A stretch of DNA of 64,000 nt from Cohnella fermenti (GCF_004801405.1 NZ_SSOB01000013.1:62001-126000), one strand, 5' to 3'. Positions 24,984 to 34,351 are shown, counted from the first letter of the stretch. Numbers and translations: made by a program. Notes: generated by a model from the sequence alone, not told the origin.

Positions 24984-26618
24984 CTACTCCTCCTTGTTCG
25001 TCAACGCGTCAAGCAGTTCGTTCGCTTCCGGATGGTCCGGCTCCTGCTTCAGCGCCAGGCGCAAATACGAGGCCGCGCGTTCCTCCTCCTCTTGCTCCAG
25101 ACAGCAGATCGCGAGGCAATAGTACACCATCGGATCGGGCTCTTCCTGCGCTTCGGCCACGGATCTCTCCAGGAAGAGGCGGGCATCGCCCATGCGATCC
25201 ATCTCGAACAGCAGCATCCCGACGTCCAGCGCCAGATCGTACCTCTGCGGCATCTCGTAATAAGCTGCCCACATCCGGCGAATGCCAAGCTCGATGTCGA
25301 GCTTCTCCTCGTCGCTTGCCTCCGGAAGAAGCTCGGAGATGCGCTTCGCGCTCTGGATAAACCATTCCGCGTCGTAGCGGCCGAGCCGCCAGAAGGCGAG
25401 CACCTGCTGCATCCCCAAGAACTCCAGGCTTCGATCCATCCACAGCTTCAGGCTGAAGAAGTCGTCCGGGCCGAACCGTTCGACGGAACGCCGATACGCC
25501 AGCTTCGCGTTCACGAAGCCGCCGGGGTTCTCGAGCATGAGCAGACAGCCGACGTTGAGGTTCTTGTAATGATGCTCCGGGAAAAGCGCCAGCGCCCCCC
25601 GCTCCTCATACGCGCGATTGATCGCGTGGTAGTTGGCTGTCAGCGAGAAGCTGCCGCCGTGCAGGACGAGGTTGGGCGGCTCGGCGAATCGCCAATCGTC
25701 CGTCAGGTGGTCCCCCTTGTCCGCGGTAATCAGGACGAATCCCGCCGAGGACAAGGCATGGAGCCGTTCCAGGCAGCGCAGCGCTTCCTCCGGGAACAGC
25801 ACATGGGAGTCCTCAAGCTCCTGCCGGTACAGGTCGATAACGCCCCGGTACGGGTAATCCGGCCGGTCGTATTCGGGAGCTCTGCGATTGACATAGCTCA
25901 TTCTGATCGCGGCCAGCGCATCCGCCGACGACAACGCCCCGTCCGCGTCCGGCGCTTCGATCTCCACGTCGCATTCGTAAATCTGCCCTTCCCCGATATA
26001 GAGCAGCTCCTGCGGGAGGCTGTCGAAGAGGTAATTGGCGATAATCAGGAGCGGCTGGTTCAGCTCTCCCGGGCGGATCGTCTCTCCCGATACGGCGAGC
26101 CGAAGCTCCGTGTCCCGCACCACGTCGAAGCGGGCGAAGTCCAGGCGTCCGGCCGCAACATGCGGCGCAAGCACGGGATGGCGCTGCCACCCGGCGACGT
26201 TGTCCGCCGCCAGATCCGTCATGATATAGCGGTACGGAGGCAGCTTGATGTCCTCTCCGGCGTATGCGATGAGCTCGCCGAGCGAGTGCAGCACTTGGCC
26301 GGCGAAGCGCCCCGCCCCCGCTCCGAGCTCAACGACAACCACCGGCTCGTCCGTCCGGCCGCGTGCGGCCAAGTCTTGAAGCATGCCGAACAGAATGTCC
26401 GCATATGCCGTTCCGATCATCGGGTTGCTCGTGATGTATTGCGGCACCTGATCGTTGCGCCAGGCATCCAGACCGAACTTCTCGTAATATTGCCGCTGCA
26501 GCTCCCAGATCGGGGCTTCGCTGAAGCGATAGGTGCTGCGGCCGGTCGTATCGGTTTGCTGAGGCTTTGCTGGTTCTTGCGTATTCATCCCTTGCGCTTG
26601 CATTCCCGTCGTCTTCAT
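24984..26618 (-). CDS. SAM-dependent methyltransferase-like protein with C-terminal TPR
   Basis: 544 residues. The N-terminal half has a Rossmann methyltransferase core: VVVVELGAGAGRFAGQVLHSL near 95-115 (motif I), YRYIMTDLAADNV (motif II acidic residue), and LLIIANYLFDSLPQELLYI resembling the MidA/NDUFAF7 group. The C-terminal ~170 residues are helical repeats of TPR type (AWEIAA-like periodicity; PDPMVYYCLAICCLEQEEEERAASYLRLALKQEPDHPEANELL). Start ATG 26618 is the longest; two internal ATGs lack a better site. Followed by a coupled gene of unknown function. Confidence 0.75.
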   Translation of the reverse strand: MKTTGMQAQGMNTQEPAKPQQTDTTGRSTYRFSEAPIWELQRQYYEKFGLDAWRNDQVPQYITSNPMIGTAYADILFGMLQDLAARGRTDEPVVVVELGAGAGRFAGQVLHSLGELIAYAGEDIKLPPYRYIMTDLAADNVAGWQRHPVLAPHVAAGRLDFARFDVVRDTELRLAVSGETIRPGELNQPLLIIANYLFDSLPQELLYIGEGQIYECDVEIEAPDADGALSSADALAAIRMSYVNRRAPEYDRPDYPYRGVIDLYRQELEDSHVLFPEEALRCLERLHALSSAGFVLITADKGDHLTDDWRFAEPPNLVLHGGSFSLTANYHAINRAYEERGALALFPEHHYKNLNVGCLLMLENPGGFVNAKLAYRRSVERFGPDDFFSLKLWMDRSLEFLGMQQVLAFWRLGRYDAEWFIQSAKRISELLPEASDEEKLDIELGIRRMWAAYYEMPQRYDLALDVGMLLFEMDRMGDARLFLERSVAEAQEEPDPMVYYCLAICCLEQEEEERAASYLRLALKQEPDHPEANELLDALTNKEE

Positions 26619-26681
26619 TCCTGTTTCCCGCCTTATCTAGAACATTGTCTCTGGCATCGTACCACAATTCGCCGCACAACC

Positions 26682-26720
26682 CAAAACCGCCCACCGGCCG
26701 GAGACGGCCGATGGGCGGTT
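26682..26720 (-). terminator. Terminator after ctaB
   Basis: ACCGCCCATCGGCC pairs with GGCCGGTGGGCGGT on the minus strand, followed by TTTTGGGTT. Confidence 0.75.
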
Positions 26721-26728
26721 CGTTCGAA

Positions 26729-27649
26729 TCAGAACAAGGGTTTAATCAGCGAGTAACCGATGATGATCAGCATAATGAATGTCATATGATACAGGGAGAA
26801 AATAAACATCGTCTTCGACCAGCCGCTCTCCGGCATGCGCCGATAACCGGCGACGCTCAGTCCGAGCCATACGGCGCTGACGACGGCGTTGACGACGGCG
26901 ATGGTCGGGCTGAACGACCAGAACAGCGCGCTTGTCGCGATCAGAAGAACAAGGTAGAAGTTCTGCTGGTAATACGTGCGGCGAAGGCCGTAGACGACCG
27001 GAAGCATCGGGACGCCCGCCGACCGGTACTCCTCCATGCGCCGGATGGCGATTGCGTAGAAGTGCGGCATCTGCCAGACGAGCATCAGCAGGAAGATCGC
27101 GAGCAGCGCCGGATGGCTGAGATCGCTCGAGATGGCGGCCCAGCCGATCAGCGGCGGCGTCGCCCCGGACAAGCTTCCGACCTCCGTGTTGTACACCGTT
27201 CTCCGCTTCGTCCACATCGTGTAAGGAACGACGTACAGGAACAAGCCGAGGAAGCCGAACAGGGCCGCCTCCCAGGAAGCCAGGGCGAGCAGAACGAGAC
27301 CGGCGACCGACAGGATCGAGCCGACGAGAATCGCGTTCCTCGCGCTGACCTGGCCCGTGACCGTCGGCCGCTTGCGCGTCCGCTCCATGACAATGTCGAT
27401 GTCCCGGTCGTAGACGTTGTTGAACGCCCCCGCCGCGCCGATGACGAACGTGGTCCCGACAAGCGCCAGAACGATCTCGCCGATTTTGTCGAAGAACGAC
27501 GCGTCCGAGACGTACAGCGCCATGCACAGGCCGGCGAACATGGAGATAAGATTCGATTTGATGATTCCTATTTTAATGGTCTCGAATACGATATTGGTGA
27601 CCGACTTGACCGATATCTCGTAGCCGAGACGGTCGGCTTGCGCGCGCAT
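26729..27649 (-). CDS. ctaB: protoheme IX farnesyltransferase (heme O synthase)
   Basis: 306-residue UbiA-type prenyltransferase with about nine transmembrane segments. The prenyl-diphosphate Mg-binding motif is NNVYDRDID near 87-95; a second Asp-containing loop and MPHFYAIAIRRMEEYRSAGVPMLPVVYG are diagnostic of CtaB/CyoE. Makes heme O from heme B for terminal oxidase. ATG 27649 has GAAGGAG at 8 bases. ctaA and oxidase subunit genes are not adjacent. Confidence 0.94.
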   Translation of the reverse strand: MRAQADRLGYEISVKSVTNIVFETIKIGIIKSNLISMFAGLCMALYVSDASFFDKIGEIVLALVGTTFVIGAAGAFNNVYDRDIDIVMERTRKRPTVTGQVSARNAILVGSILSVAGLVLLALASWEAALFGFLGLFLYVVPYTMWTKRRTVYNTEVGSLSGATPPLIGWAAISSDLSHPALLAIFLLMLVWQMPHFYAIAIRRMEEYRSAGVPMLPVVYGLRRTYYQQNFYLVLLIATSALFWSFSPTIAVVNAVVSAVWLGLSVAGYRRMPESGWSKTMFIFSLYHMTFIMLIIIGYSLIKPLF

Positions 27650-27789
27650 GCACGAACACTCCTTCCGTTTTCTCTCTACAAACCCACTACCCCATGCTAA
27701 CACAATTTGGACCGCGATTCCTCTTCATTTGACACCTAACAAGATTCTGTCAAAAGTTTGTGTCGCTTTCGTTAACATATAATGCGCAC

Positions 27790-27836
27790 AAAAAGCAGTT
27801 TAACCGCACTCGTCCCCGAATGCAATCAAACTGCTC
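27790..27836 (-). terminator. Terminator after DHHW gene
   Basis: AGCAGTTTGATTGC pairs with GCGGTTAAACTGCT on the minus strand, followed by TTTTTG. Confidence 0.7.
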
Positions 27837-27881
27837 AAACGATTTTGCGCGGCTGGCGCCTTGTCGGTCATCGGTCATCGC

Positions 27882-28985
27882 TCATAAGAGGGAATCGATC
27901 AACTCCGCAATCCCCGTAATTCGGGCAACCGTGGCATTGTTCAGGAACAGCACGTCCGTCGCCTGCTTCTCGGTTGCGAAGTCCGTCAGATTGCCCGTGT
28001 ACGAACGCGGATCGACGTAATAAATCTTGGAATAATGATCCAGCAGATACGGGATAAAGGCGTTGGCATAGGAATCCTTGACGACGAGAAGGGTTCGCCC
28101 GCTGGCGCTCTCGGTCGTTATCTCCCCCCACGGCGTGTCTCCGCCCATGAACACCGCGTACAGGCCGTTCGTGTCGTTCGCATACTTCGCGTTCACGAGG
28201 TCGCGGTTCAGCGGAGCGTTCTTCGTCGAATAGGCGGTGTACTCGTAGTCCGATGTCGGAGTGTAATAAACGATCGTATCCGGATTCGCCTTCAGCTCCT
28301 CGAGCTGAAGCGTCTTGTACTCGCTGCCGAGGAAGTCGCCGATCGTTCCTTCCTTGAAGTCGTCCAGCGAAGCCGGCTGCTCCCCGGTTGCCTCCGCGAA
28401 TACCTTGTATGCGTAATAGGCGCCGAGCGCGGTCCAGTGATGGTCGGTCCGGTAATACACGTAGTCGTCGAGATGGCTCGCGAGCGCGTCGTACGCGTCC
28501 ACCTGAACGATTCCCGGGTCCAGCAGCTCGCCGATATGGGCGAACGCCTCCTTCTGCGAGTCGGAATTGTTCTTCGCCAGCTCGCTGTCCGAGAATTCCC
28601 CCGCCGTCGGAACCAGGAGCGAATACACCCGGACCGAAGCGTCGATGCTTGCCTTGAATCGGTTGAGCGCATTCGCATACTGATCGGCGGCGCTCTTGTT
28701 GTAGACGAACAGCGAAGCCGCTTCGCCGCCGGAGACGATGTAGTTGACGCCTTGCACGTTCACGAGTTGGTCTTCCGCAACCGCGGCCGCGCCGGAGCCG
28801 GAATCGGCGGCTGATCCGGAAGGAGCTGCCGATTCGGATGCAGATTCGGATGCCGACGAGCTCGGCGAAGCTTCGCCGCTGTCGTTCTTCTTCTCGTCCG
28901 CCCGGGTGTGCAGAATGCCGAATGCCACAACCGCCGCCAGAAACACGATAAATAAGGTTAGGGTAACTCTGAATGTCGATCTCAT
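27882..28985 (-). CDS. DHHW-family exported protein (SGNH/AlgX-like)
   Basis: 367 residues. One N-terminal transmembrane segment (LTLFIVFLAAVVAFGIL), a Ser/Ala/Glu-rich linker (~30-75), then a DHHW domain with the eponymous YRTDHHWTALGAYYAY near 185-200, and a C-terminal TLLVVKDSYANAFIPYLLDHYSKIYYVDPR typical of the AlgX/SGNH fold (Ser/Asp). Such proteins usually O-acetylate an extracellular polysaccharide together with an MBOAT protein; none is adjacent. ATG 28985 is preferred because GGAGG lies 11 bases upstream. Confidence 0.82.
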   Translation of the reverse strand: MRSTFRVTLTLFIVFLAAVVAFGILHTRADEKKNDSGEASPSSSASESASESAAPSGSAADSGSGAAAVAEDQLVNVQGVNYIVSGGEAASLFVYNKSAADQYANALNRFKASIDASVRVYSLLVPTAGEFSDSELAKNNSDSQKEAFAHIGELLDPGIVQVDAYDALASHLDDYVYYRTDHHWTALGAYYAYKVFAEATGEQPASLDDFKEGTIGDFLGSEYKTLQLEELKANPDTIVYYTPTSDYEYTAYSTKNAPLNRDLVNAKYANDTNGLYAVFMGGDTPWGEITTESASGRTLLVVKDSYANAFIPYLLDHYSKIYYVDPRSYTGNLTDFATEKQATDVLFLNNATVARITGIAELIDSLL

Positions 28986-29069
28986 CTTCCGCGAATCCTC
29001 CATAACGAATCTTGCAACGCTCTAAGGAACATTGTACTCCCCGCGTCTTAAGAATTCAGGAGCGAATTC

Positions 29070-30011
29070 TTAATTATTTATAAAACCTGTCCGCACATCG
29101 AACTCCGCGCCGTCATGGGCGGCATACACCTCTGGGAAAATCGACCGAGCCTCTTCGACCATCCGCCGGACGTCCTCCTTCGCGTATCTCGCGCTGAAGT
29201 GCGTCACCACAAGCCGCTTCGCTTCCGACTTCAGCGCGATGCCGCACGCCTGCGCGATGGTCGAATGCCCGTAAGCCGCCGCCTTCTCCTCCAGGCCGGC
29301 CGCGAACGTCGCCTCGTGAACGAGAAGATCCGCTTCCCTGCCGAGTTCGAATGCATTGCCGCACGGCGCCGTGTCCCCGAGAATCGTTACGGTCGCGCCC
29401 GGCGTCGGATCGGCCAGCACATCCCCGGGGCGCACCGTCGTTCCGTCCGCGAGCGTCACCGACTCGCCGCGCTTCAGCAGGCCGTACTCCGGGCCGGGAG
29501 GCAGGCCGAGGCGGGCGAGCTTCTCCGTATCGAGCGCGCCGCATCTCGGCGATTCGACGATCCGGTAGCCGAGGCAGCGAATCCGATGGTCCAGCTCCAT
29601 GGCGACGATTCGGCAGAAGCCGGCGTCCAGTTCCGTCCGCTCGTCTTCCAGCTCGACGATCTCGAGCTCGTAGTCCAGCCGCACCTCGCTTGCCGCGAAG
29701 ATGCCCTCCAGATAGGCGCTTATCCCCGCCGGCCCGTAGACGGTCAGCTTGCCCGCTCCTTCAATGAAGGAGCGGCTGGTGAGCAGCCCCGGCAAGCCGT
29801 ACAGATGATCGCCGTGAAGATGCGTGATGAAGACGGCCTCCAGCTTGCTCAGCTTAAGCTCCTTCCGGCCGAGCAATTGATGCTGCGTGCCTTCTCCGGC
29901 ATCGAACAGCCAGAAGCGGTTGCGGCGCTCCGGGAATTGCAGCGCGATCGAGGTGACATTGCGTTCAAGCGTCGGGCGTCCGGCGCCCGTTCCGAGCAAG
30001 ATAAGCTTCAT
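29070..30011 (-). CDS. rnz: ribonuclease Z
   Basis: 313 residues; endonuclease maturing tRNA 3' ends. Metallo-beta-lactamase fold: LGTGAGRPTLERNVTS at the N-terminus, zinc motif HLHGDHLYGLPGLL near 64-77, GDTAPCGNA near 215, EATFAAGLEEKAAAYGHST, and the late VTHFSARY. Start ATG 30011 with GGGGAG upstream; the reading frame extends to 30038 without a better site. Divergent from glsA. Confidence 0.95.
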   Translation of the reverse strand: MKLILLGTGAGRPTLERNVTSIALQFPERRNRFWLFDAGEGTQHQLLGRKELKLSKLEAVFITHLHGDHLYGLPGLLTSRSFIEGAGKLTVYGPAGISAYLEGIFAASEVRLDYELEIVELEDERTELDAGFCRIVAMELDHRIRCLGYRIVESPRCGALDTEKLARLGLPPGPEYGLLKRGESVTLADGTTVRPGDVLADPTPGATVTILGDTAPCGNAFELGREADLLVHEATFAAGLEEKAAAYGHSTIAQACGIALKSEAKRLVVTHFSARYAKEDVRRMVEEARSIFPEVYAAHDGAEFDVRTGFINN

Positions 30012-30178
30012 GCTTCTGCCCACTCCCCTTCCGGTCATGAAGCGACGGAATCCTGATTAGTATGGCCCGTTTGGGCCTTCATAAGCTTCGCGAATAATCC
30101 GATAATAGCCTATACAAGAGCGGCCGGCAATCGCATCTGCCGAACATGAACGGCCGCGAACAGAGGAGCTCGAGCGCC

Positions 30179-31153
30179 ATGGACAATGGGAACGGTAAAG
30201 TGAACGATATGGAGAACACGAGCGAGATGCAATTGTTGGAGCGGCGGCTGGACGCCTGGGTGGCGGCGAGCCGTCCCTACACCTCCGGAGGCAAGGTCGC
30301 CTCCTACATTCCCGAGCTGTCCAAGGCGCCCAAGGATGCGCTCGGCATTACGATTCTCGCCGCCGACGGCAAGGCCGCCTCGTCCGGGGACAGCGAGCTG
30401 CGCTTCACTCTTCAGAGCATCTCCAAAGTATTCACGCTCATCCTCGCCCTGATGGACAACGGCGAAGCCGCCGTATTCGCCAAGGTCGGCATGGAGCCGA
30501 CCGGAGACAACTTCAACTCGATGCTGAAGCTGGAGCTCGTGCAGCCCGGCATCCCGTTCAACCCGCTCATCAACGCCGGAGCGATCACCGTCTCTTCGCT
30601 GATCCGCGGAAGCTCCCCCGCGGAGAAGTCGGCCCGCATCCTGCAGTTCTTCCGGCGGCTGGCAGGCAACAGCCGGCTCGCGTACGACACCGGCGTGTAC
30701 CTGTCGGAATCCGAGACCGGCGACCTGAACCGCTCGATGGCTTATCTGCTGAGGGATCACGGCGTGCTCGAAGGCAAGGTGGACGAGGTGCTCGACGTCT
30801 ACTTCCGGCATTGCTCCATTCAGGTCGACTGCGCCGACCTGGCCCGCATGGCGCTTGTGCTCGCCTGCGGCGGCGTCGATCCGCTTACCGGCGAGACGCT
30901 CATCCCGAGGCGCTGCGTGCAGATCGCGAAGACGTTCATGACGACGTGCGGCATGTACAACGCGTCCGGCGAATTCGCGATTCAGGTCGGCCTGCCCGCC
31001 AAGAGCGGCGTGTCCGGCGGCGTTCTCGCGATCGTTCCGGGCCGGCTCGGCATCGGCGTCGTCGGCCCGGCGCTTAACGCCAAGGGGAACAGCTGCGCGG
31101 GCGTCCATCTGCTCGAGACGATCTCCAAGGAGATGAGCTGGAGCATGTTCTGA
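30179..31153 (+). CDS. glsA: glutaminase A
   Basis: 324 residues; hydrolyses glutamine to glutamate and ammonia. Serine-hydrolase fold related to beta-lactamases with catalytic S-x-x-K in FTLQSISKVFTL, then NPLINAGAI, LAYDTGVYLSESETGDLNRSMAYLL, YFRHCSIQV and KSGVSGGVLAIVPG. Start at ATG 30179 because GAGGAG is ~10 bases upstream; ATG 30146 has none. No glutamine transporter or glutamate decarboxylase is adjacent. Confidence 0.95.
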   Translation: MDNGNGKVNDMENTSEMQLLERRLDAWVAASRPYTSGGKVASYIPELSKAPKDALGITILAADGKAASSGDSELRFTLQSISKVFTLILALMDNGEAAVFAKVGMEPTGDNFNSMLKLELVQPGIPFNPLINAGAITVSSLIRGSSPAEKSARILQFFRRLAGNSRLAYDTGVYLSESETGDLNRSMAYLLRDHGVLEGKVDEVLDVYFRHCSIQVDCADLARMALVLACGGVDPLTGETLIPRRCVQIAKTFMTTCGMYNASGEFAIQVGLPAKSGVSGGVLAIVPGRLGIGVVGPALNAKGNSCAGVHLLETISKEMSWSMF

Positions 31154-31269
31154 CGATACGCGCGGTCGGGAGCGGTCGGCACGGTTGAGATCGCCCGCCA
31201 CATGCGCTATTCTGGACATACTCGGACTTCAATTTACTTTTCCCCATTGTGGCTAGGAGACTATCGTTT

Positions 31270-33105
31270 ATGTATAAGAGCTTGGAAGAATGCGTGCTCG
31301 ACCTGGAACGGCACGGACATCTCGTCAGAGTGCGCGAAGAGATCGATCCCCATCTCGAGATGGCGGCCGTCCATCTGCGAGTATACGAAGCCGGCGGCCC
31401 CGCCCTCTTGTTCGAGAAGGTGGGGGGCTCCCGGTTCCCGGCCGTCTCGAATCTGTTCGGCACGCTCGAGCGGAGCAAGTTCATCTTCCGCCATACGCTG
31501 GAAGCGGTGCAGCAGATCGTGCGGCTGCGCGACGACCCGATGCAGGCGCTGAAGCACCCGCTGCGCAACCTCTCGTCGGGCTTCGCCGCGCTCAAGGCGC
31601 TGCCGATGAAGCAAGCCGGCGGCTTCCCCGTGGCGGAGCAGCAGATCCGCATCTCGGACCTCCCCCTCATCCGTCACTGGCCGGACGACGGCGGCGCGTT
31701 CATTACGCTTCCGCAGGTGTATTCCGAGGACCCGGACAAGCCGGGCGCCATGAACGCCAATCTCGGGATGTACCGTATCCAGCTCAGCGGCAACGACTAC
31801 CGCCTGAACGAGGAAGTCGGCGTGCATTACCAGATTCATCGCGGCATCGGCATCCACCAGGAGAAGGCGACCCGCCGGGGCGAGCCGCTCAAGGTCAGCT
31901 GCTTCGTCGGCGGCCCGCCCGCGCACATGCTGTCCGCGGTCATGCCGCTTCCCGAAGGCTTGAGCGAGCTGCTGTTCGCCGGCCTGCTCGGCGGACGCCG
32001 GTTCCGCTACAGCTATCAAGACGGCTTCTTCGTCAGCAACGACGCGGACTTCGTCATCACGGGCGAGCTGCATCCGCTGGAGACGAAGCCGGAAGGGCCG
32101 TTCGGCGACCATCTCGGCTATTACAGCCTTGTTCACCCGTTCCCGGTCATGAAGGTTCGCAAGGTGTACGCGAAGAAGAACGCGATCTGGCCGTTCACCG
32201 TCGTCGGCCGCCCGCCGCAGGAGGACACGTCCTTCGGCGAGCTGATCCACGAGATTACCGGGGACGCGATCAGCGGCGAGATTCCCGGGGTGAAGGAAGT
32301 CCATGCGGTCGATGCCGCAGGCGTCCATCCCCTGCTGCTCGCGATCGGCAGCGAACGGTATACGCCGTACATGAAGACGAAGAAGCCGACCGAGCTGCTC
32401 ACGATCGCCAGCCGAATTCTCGGCACGAATCAGCTCAGCCTCGCGAAGTACCTGTTCATCACCGCCGAGGACGAACGGCCGCTCGACACGCATAACATCG
32501 AGGAGTTCCTGGCTTATATCCTCGAGAGAATCGACCTGCGGCGCGACCTGCACTTCCATACGAACACAACGATCGACACGCTCGACTATTCGGGCGGCGA
32601 GCTGAACGGCGGCAGCAAGGTTGTGTTCGCCGCCTACGGCGACGCCCGGCGCGAGCTGTGCCGCGACGTGCCCGAATCGCTGCGCGGCCTTCGCGGCTTC
32701 GAGCACGCCCGCCTCGTCATGCCCGGCGTCGTCGCGCTGCAGGCGGCCGCGTTCGGCAGCTACGAGTTGGCCGGCCGCGAGCTCGGCGGGCTCGCCGAGG
32801 AGCTGCGCTCGCGCGGCGGACTCGACGGCTGCCCGCTGCTGCTCGTCTGCGACGACAGCGGCTTCGTCGCGGACAGCCTGGCGAACTTCCTCTGGGTCGC
32901 CTTCACAAGAAGCAACCCGTCCCACGACATTCACGGCGTGAACGCCGCGTTCGACCACAAGCACTGGGGCTGCGACAACGTCATTCTCGACATTCGCCTG
33001 AAGCCGCACCACGCGCCGCCGCTTGTTCCCGACCCTGCCGTGGAGAAGAGCATCGACCGCTTCTTCGTGCGCGGCGCCAGCCTCGGCGGGGTTCGCGGCC
33101 TATAG
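31270..33105 (+). CDS. UbiD-family (prenylated-FMN) decarboxylase
   Basis: 611 residues, close to the long UbiD-like enzymes used in futalosine menaquinone synthesis and in aromatic-acid decarboxylation. Visible family blocks: the E/R/E catalytic region with GPFGDHLGYYS and PFTVVGRPPQEDTSFGELIHEITG, plus LGMYRIQLSGNDYRLNEEVGVHYQIHRGIG that binds cofactor phosphate and Mn/K. ATG 31270 has AGGAG 11 bases upstream. UbiX (prenyl-FMN synthase) is not in the window. Its 3' end overlaps the convergent sulfotransferase by 6 bp. Substrate uncertain. Confidence 0.88.
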   Translation: MYKSLEECVLDLERHGHLVRVREEIDPHLEMAAVHLRVYEAGGPALLFEKVGGSRFPAVSNLFGTLERSKFIFRHTLEAVQQIVRLRDDPMQALKHPLRNLSSGFAALKALPMKQAGGFPVAEQQIRISDLPLIRHWPDDGGAFITLPQVYSEDPDKPGAMNANLGMYRIQLSGNDYRLNEEVGVHYQIHRGIGIHQEKATRRGEPLKVSCFVGGPPAHMLSAVMPLPEGLSELLFAGLLGGRRFRYSYQDGFFVSNDADFVITGELHPLETKPEGPFGDHLGYYSLVHPFPVMKVRKVYAKKNAIWPFTVVGRPPQEDTSFGELIHEITGDAISGEIPGVKEVHAVDAAGVHPLLLAIGSERYTPYMKTKKPTELLTIASRILGTNQLSLAKYLFITAEDERPLDTHNIEEFLAYILERIDLRRDLHFHTNTTIDTLDYSGGELNGGSKVVFAAYGDARRELCRDVPESLRGLRGFEHARLVMPGVVALQAAAFGSYELAGRELGGLAEELRSRGGLDGCPLLLVCDDSGFVADSLANFLWVAFTRSNPSHDIHGVNAAFDHKHWGCDNVILDIRLKPHHAPPLVPDPAVEKSIDRFFVRGASLGGVRGL

Positions 33106-33891
33106 ATGCAGCAGGCCGGTCGCCTTGAATTCGCGGATGGCCGATTGCTGCTGCTTCGGAAGCGCCTGTACCGTCTTCTCCATCCTCGCCCGGACATAGG
33201 CGTAAACCATCAGATCAACGCCGACAAGCTCCGCGATCCGACGATATTCCGTCGGCCGGAGCTTGTTCCGTTGCACCGCGCTGTTCCCGACATTCTCCCG
33301 GCGCATATGGATATCTCCCCAGCCGTACCGCTGCTGCAGCAGGAACACCGTCTCTTCGAGCTGCTCGACCGTCCCGACAATCGGGTACTCCCGCTCGATC
33401 AGCCTGATCGTCTCCTCCGCGGACGCGCCCGGCTTGCCGGTGAGCATCGCCGTCTGATAATTGCGGAACACGGCCAGCGTCTCGGCGGGCAAGCTCAGAA
33501 AGTGCTCCAGGCTGCCGTCGCCCATGCAGGCATGAAGCGGATGGTCCGTTCTTCTGACGATGTAGGAATGGTAGGACACCATCGCAGCGATCGGATTCCT
33601 CATCATCGAGGCGTATTCGCAAGAACGGGCGAGCTCCGCGTGAAGGCCGTAAGCGAAGTGCCCGATCAGGCAATCGTAGCGGCAAGGCAGGAGCTTCAGA
33701 ACGTTCAGCCAATGCTCCCGATTCCCCATATCGACGACACCCAGCTTCTCCTGGAATTGCTCATGGAACATCGCAGCGACGCTCGTTCCGGCCGTCTTCG
33801 GAATATGGACATACAGCAGCAGCGGCCGTGCGCTCGCCGGCTTCACCTCCCCGGCAGCCTCATGAACCGACACGTTGTCTCTGTTGTCCAT
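33100..33891 (-). CDS. sulfotransferase-family protein (PAPS-dependent type)
   Basis: 263 residues. The 5'-phosphosulfate loop is LLLYVHIPKTAGTSVAAMF near 25-43, and the 3'-phosphate motif is YASMMRNPIAAMVSYHSYIVRR near 95-115, as in heparan-sulfate 2-O-sulfotransferase-like bacterial proteins. No signal peptide or membrane segment. ATG 33891 has AAGAGGG upstream. The acceptor is unknown; no PAPS synthesis genes are nearby. Confidence 0.8.
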   Translation of the reverse strand: MDNRDNVSVHEAAGEVKPASARPLLLYVHIPKTAGTSVAAMFHEQFQEKLGVVDMGNREHWLNVLKLLPCRYDCLIGHFAYGLHAELARSCEYASMMRNPIAAMVSYHSYIVRRTDHPLHACMGDGSLEHFLSLPAETLAVFRNYQTAMLTGKPGASAEETIRLIEREYPIVGTVEQLEETVFLLQQRYGWGDIHMRRENVGNSAVQRNKLRPTEYRRIAELVGVDLMVYAYVRARMEKTVQALPKQQQSAIREFKATGLLHL

Positions 33892-34148
33892 GTTGTCCCT
33901 CTTTTCACTGCCATCCCTCCCGCAGCCGTTTTTCCCCCTTAATCAACATATTCGCGCAAGCACGCGGAAGCATGGACGAGACGGCGGAATCGGGCGCCCC
34001 CCCCCCCCACGACCCGTCACCATTGTCGCCCCTGAACAGCTCTCCTCCCTGTTCCGATTCCCCCGGTTCGATTCCCTGACCCGCCCGCCTCCCTGTTGCG
34101 ATTCCCCGTTCCGATTCCCCGGTCCGATTCGGCGTTTTATACGATTTT
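33892..34148. other. Intergenic region with poly-C run and CGATTCCC-type repeats
   Basis: No gene seen. It contains a run of 12 C at 33997-34008 and several degenerate copies of TTCCGATTCCCCG (34050-34135), directly before palindrome array A3. Confidence 0.5.
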
Positions 34149-34320
34149 ATGCGATTTATCGCATTCGTCGGCGCGTTTTCCTGATGGATCGAGGCATTTT
34201 ATGTGATTTTTCGCATCTATACGGGGACTTCGGGTCCGTATTGCCTCCATATATGCGGTTTTTCGCATTCGTTGCGCCGCAAAGCTCCTTTTTCCCCCGA
34301 ACGTATGTGATTTTTCGCAT
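34149..34320 (-). repeat. Periodic palindrome array A3 (4 units)
   Basis: Palindromes at 34149-34164, 34201-34216, 34253-34268 and 34305-34320 (ATGYGATTTTTCGCAT type). Their centres are exactly 52 bp apart. Read on the minus strand it is collinear with array A2, including shared spacer segments such as GGCGCAACGAATG and the GGCAAT...CCCGAA block. Confidence 0.88.
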
Positions 34321-34351
34321 AGAATCGCCCGTCCGCACCCCCATCCCGCAC

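Noticed and set aside
33997..34008. Run of 12 C as a phase-variable switch
   Set aside because: It is not inside or just upstream of a supportable gene; may be variable but without visible effect.
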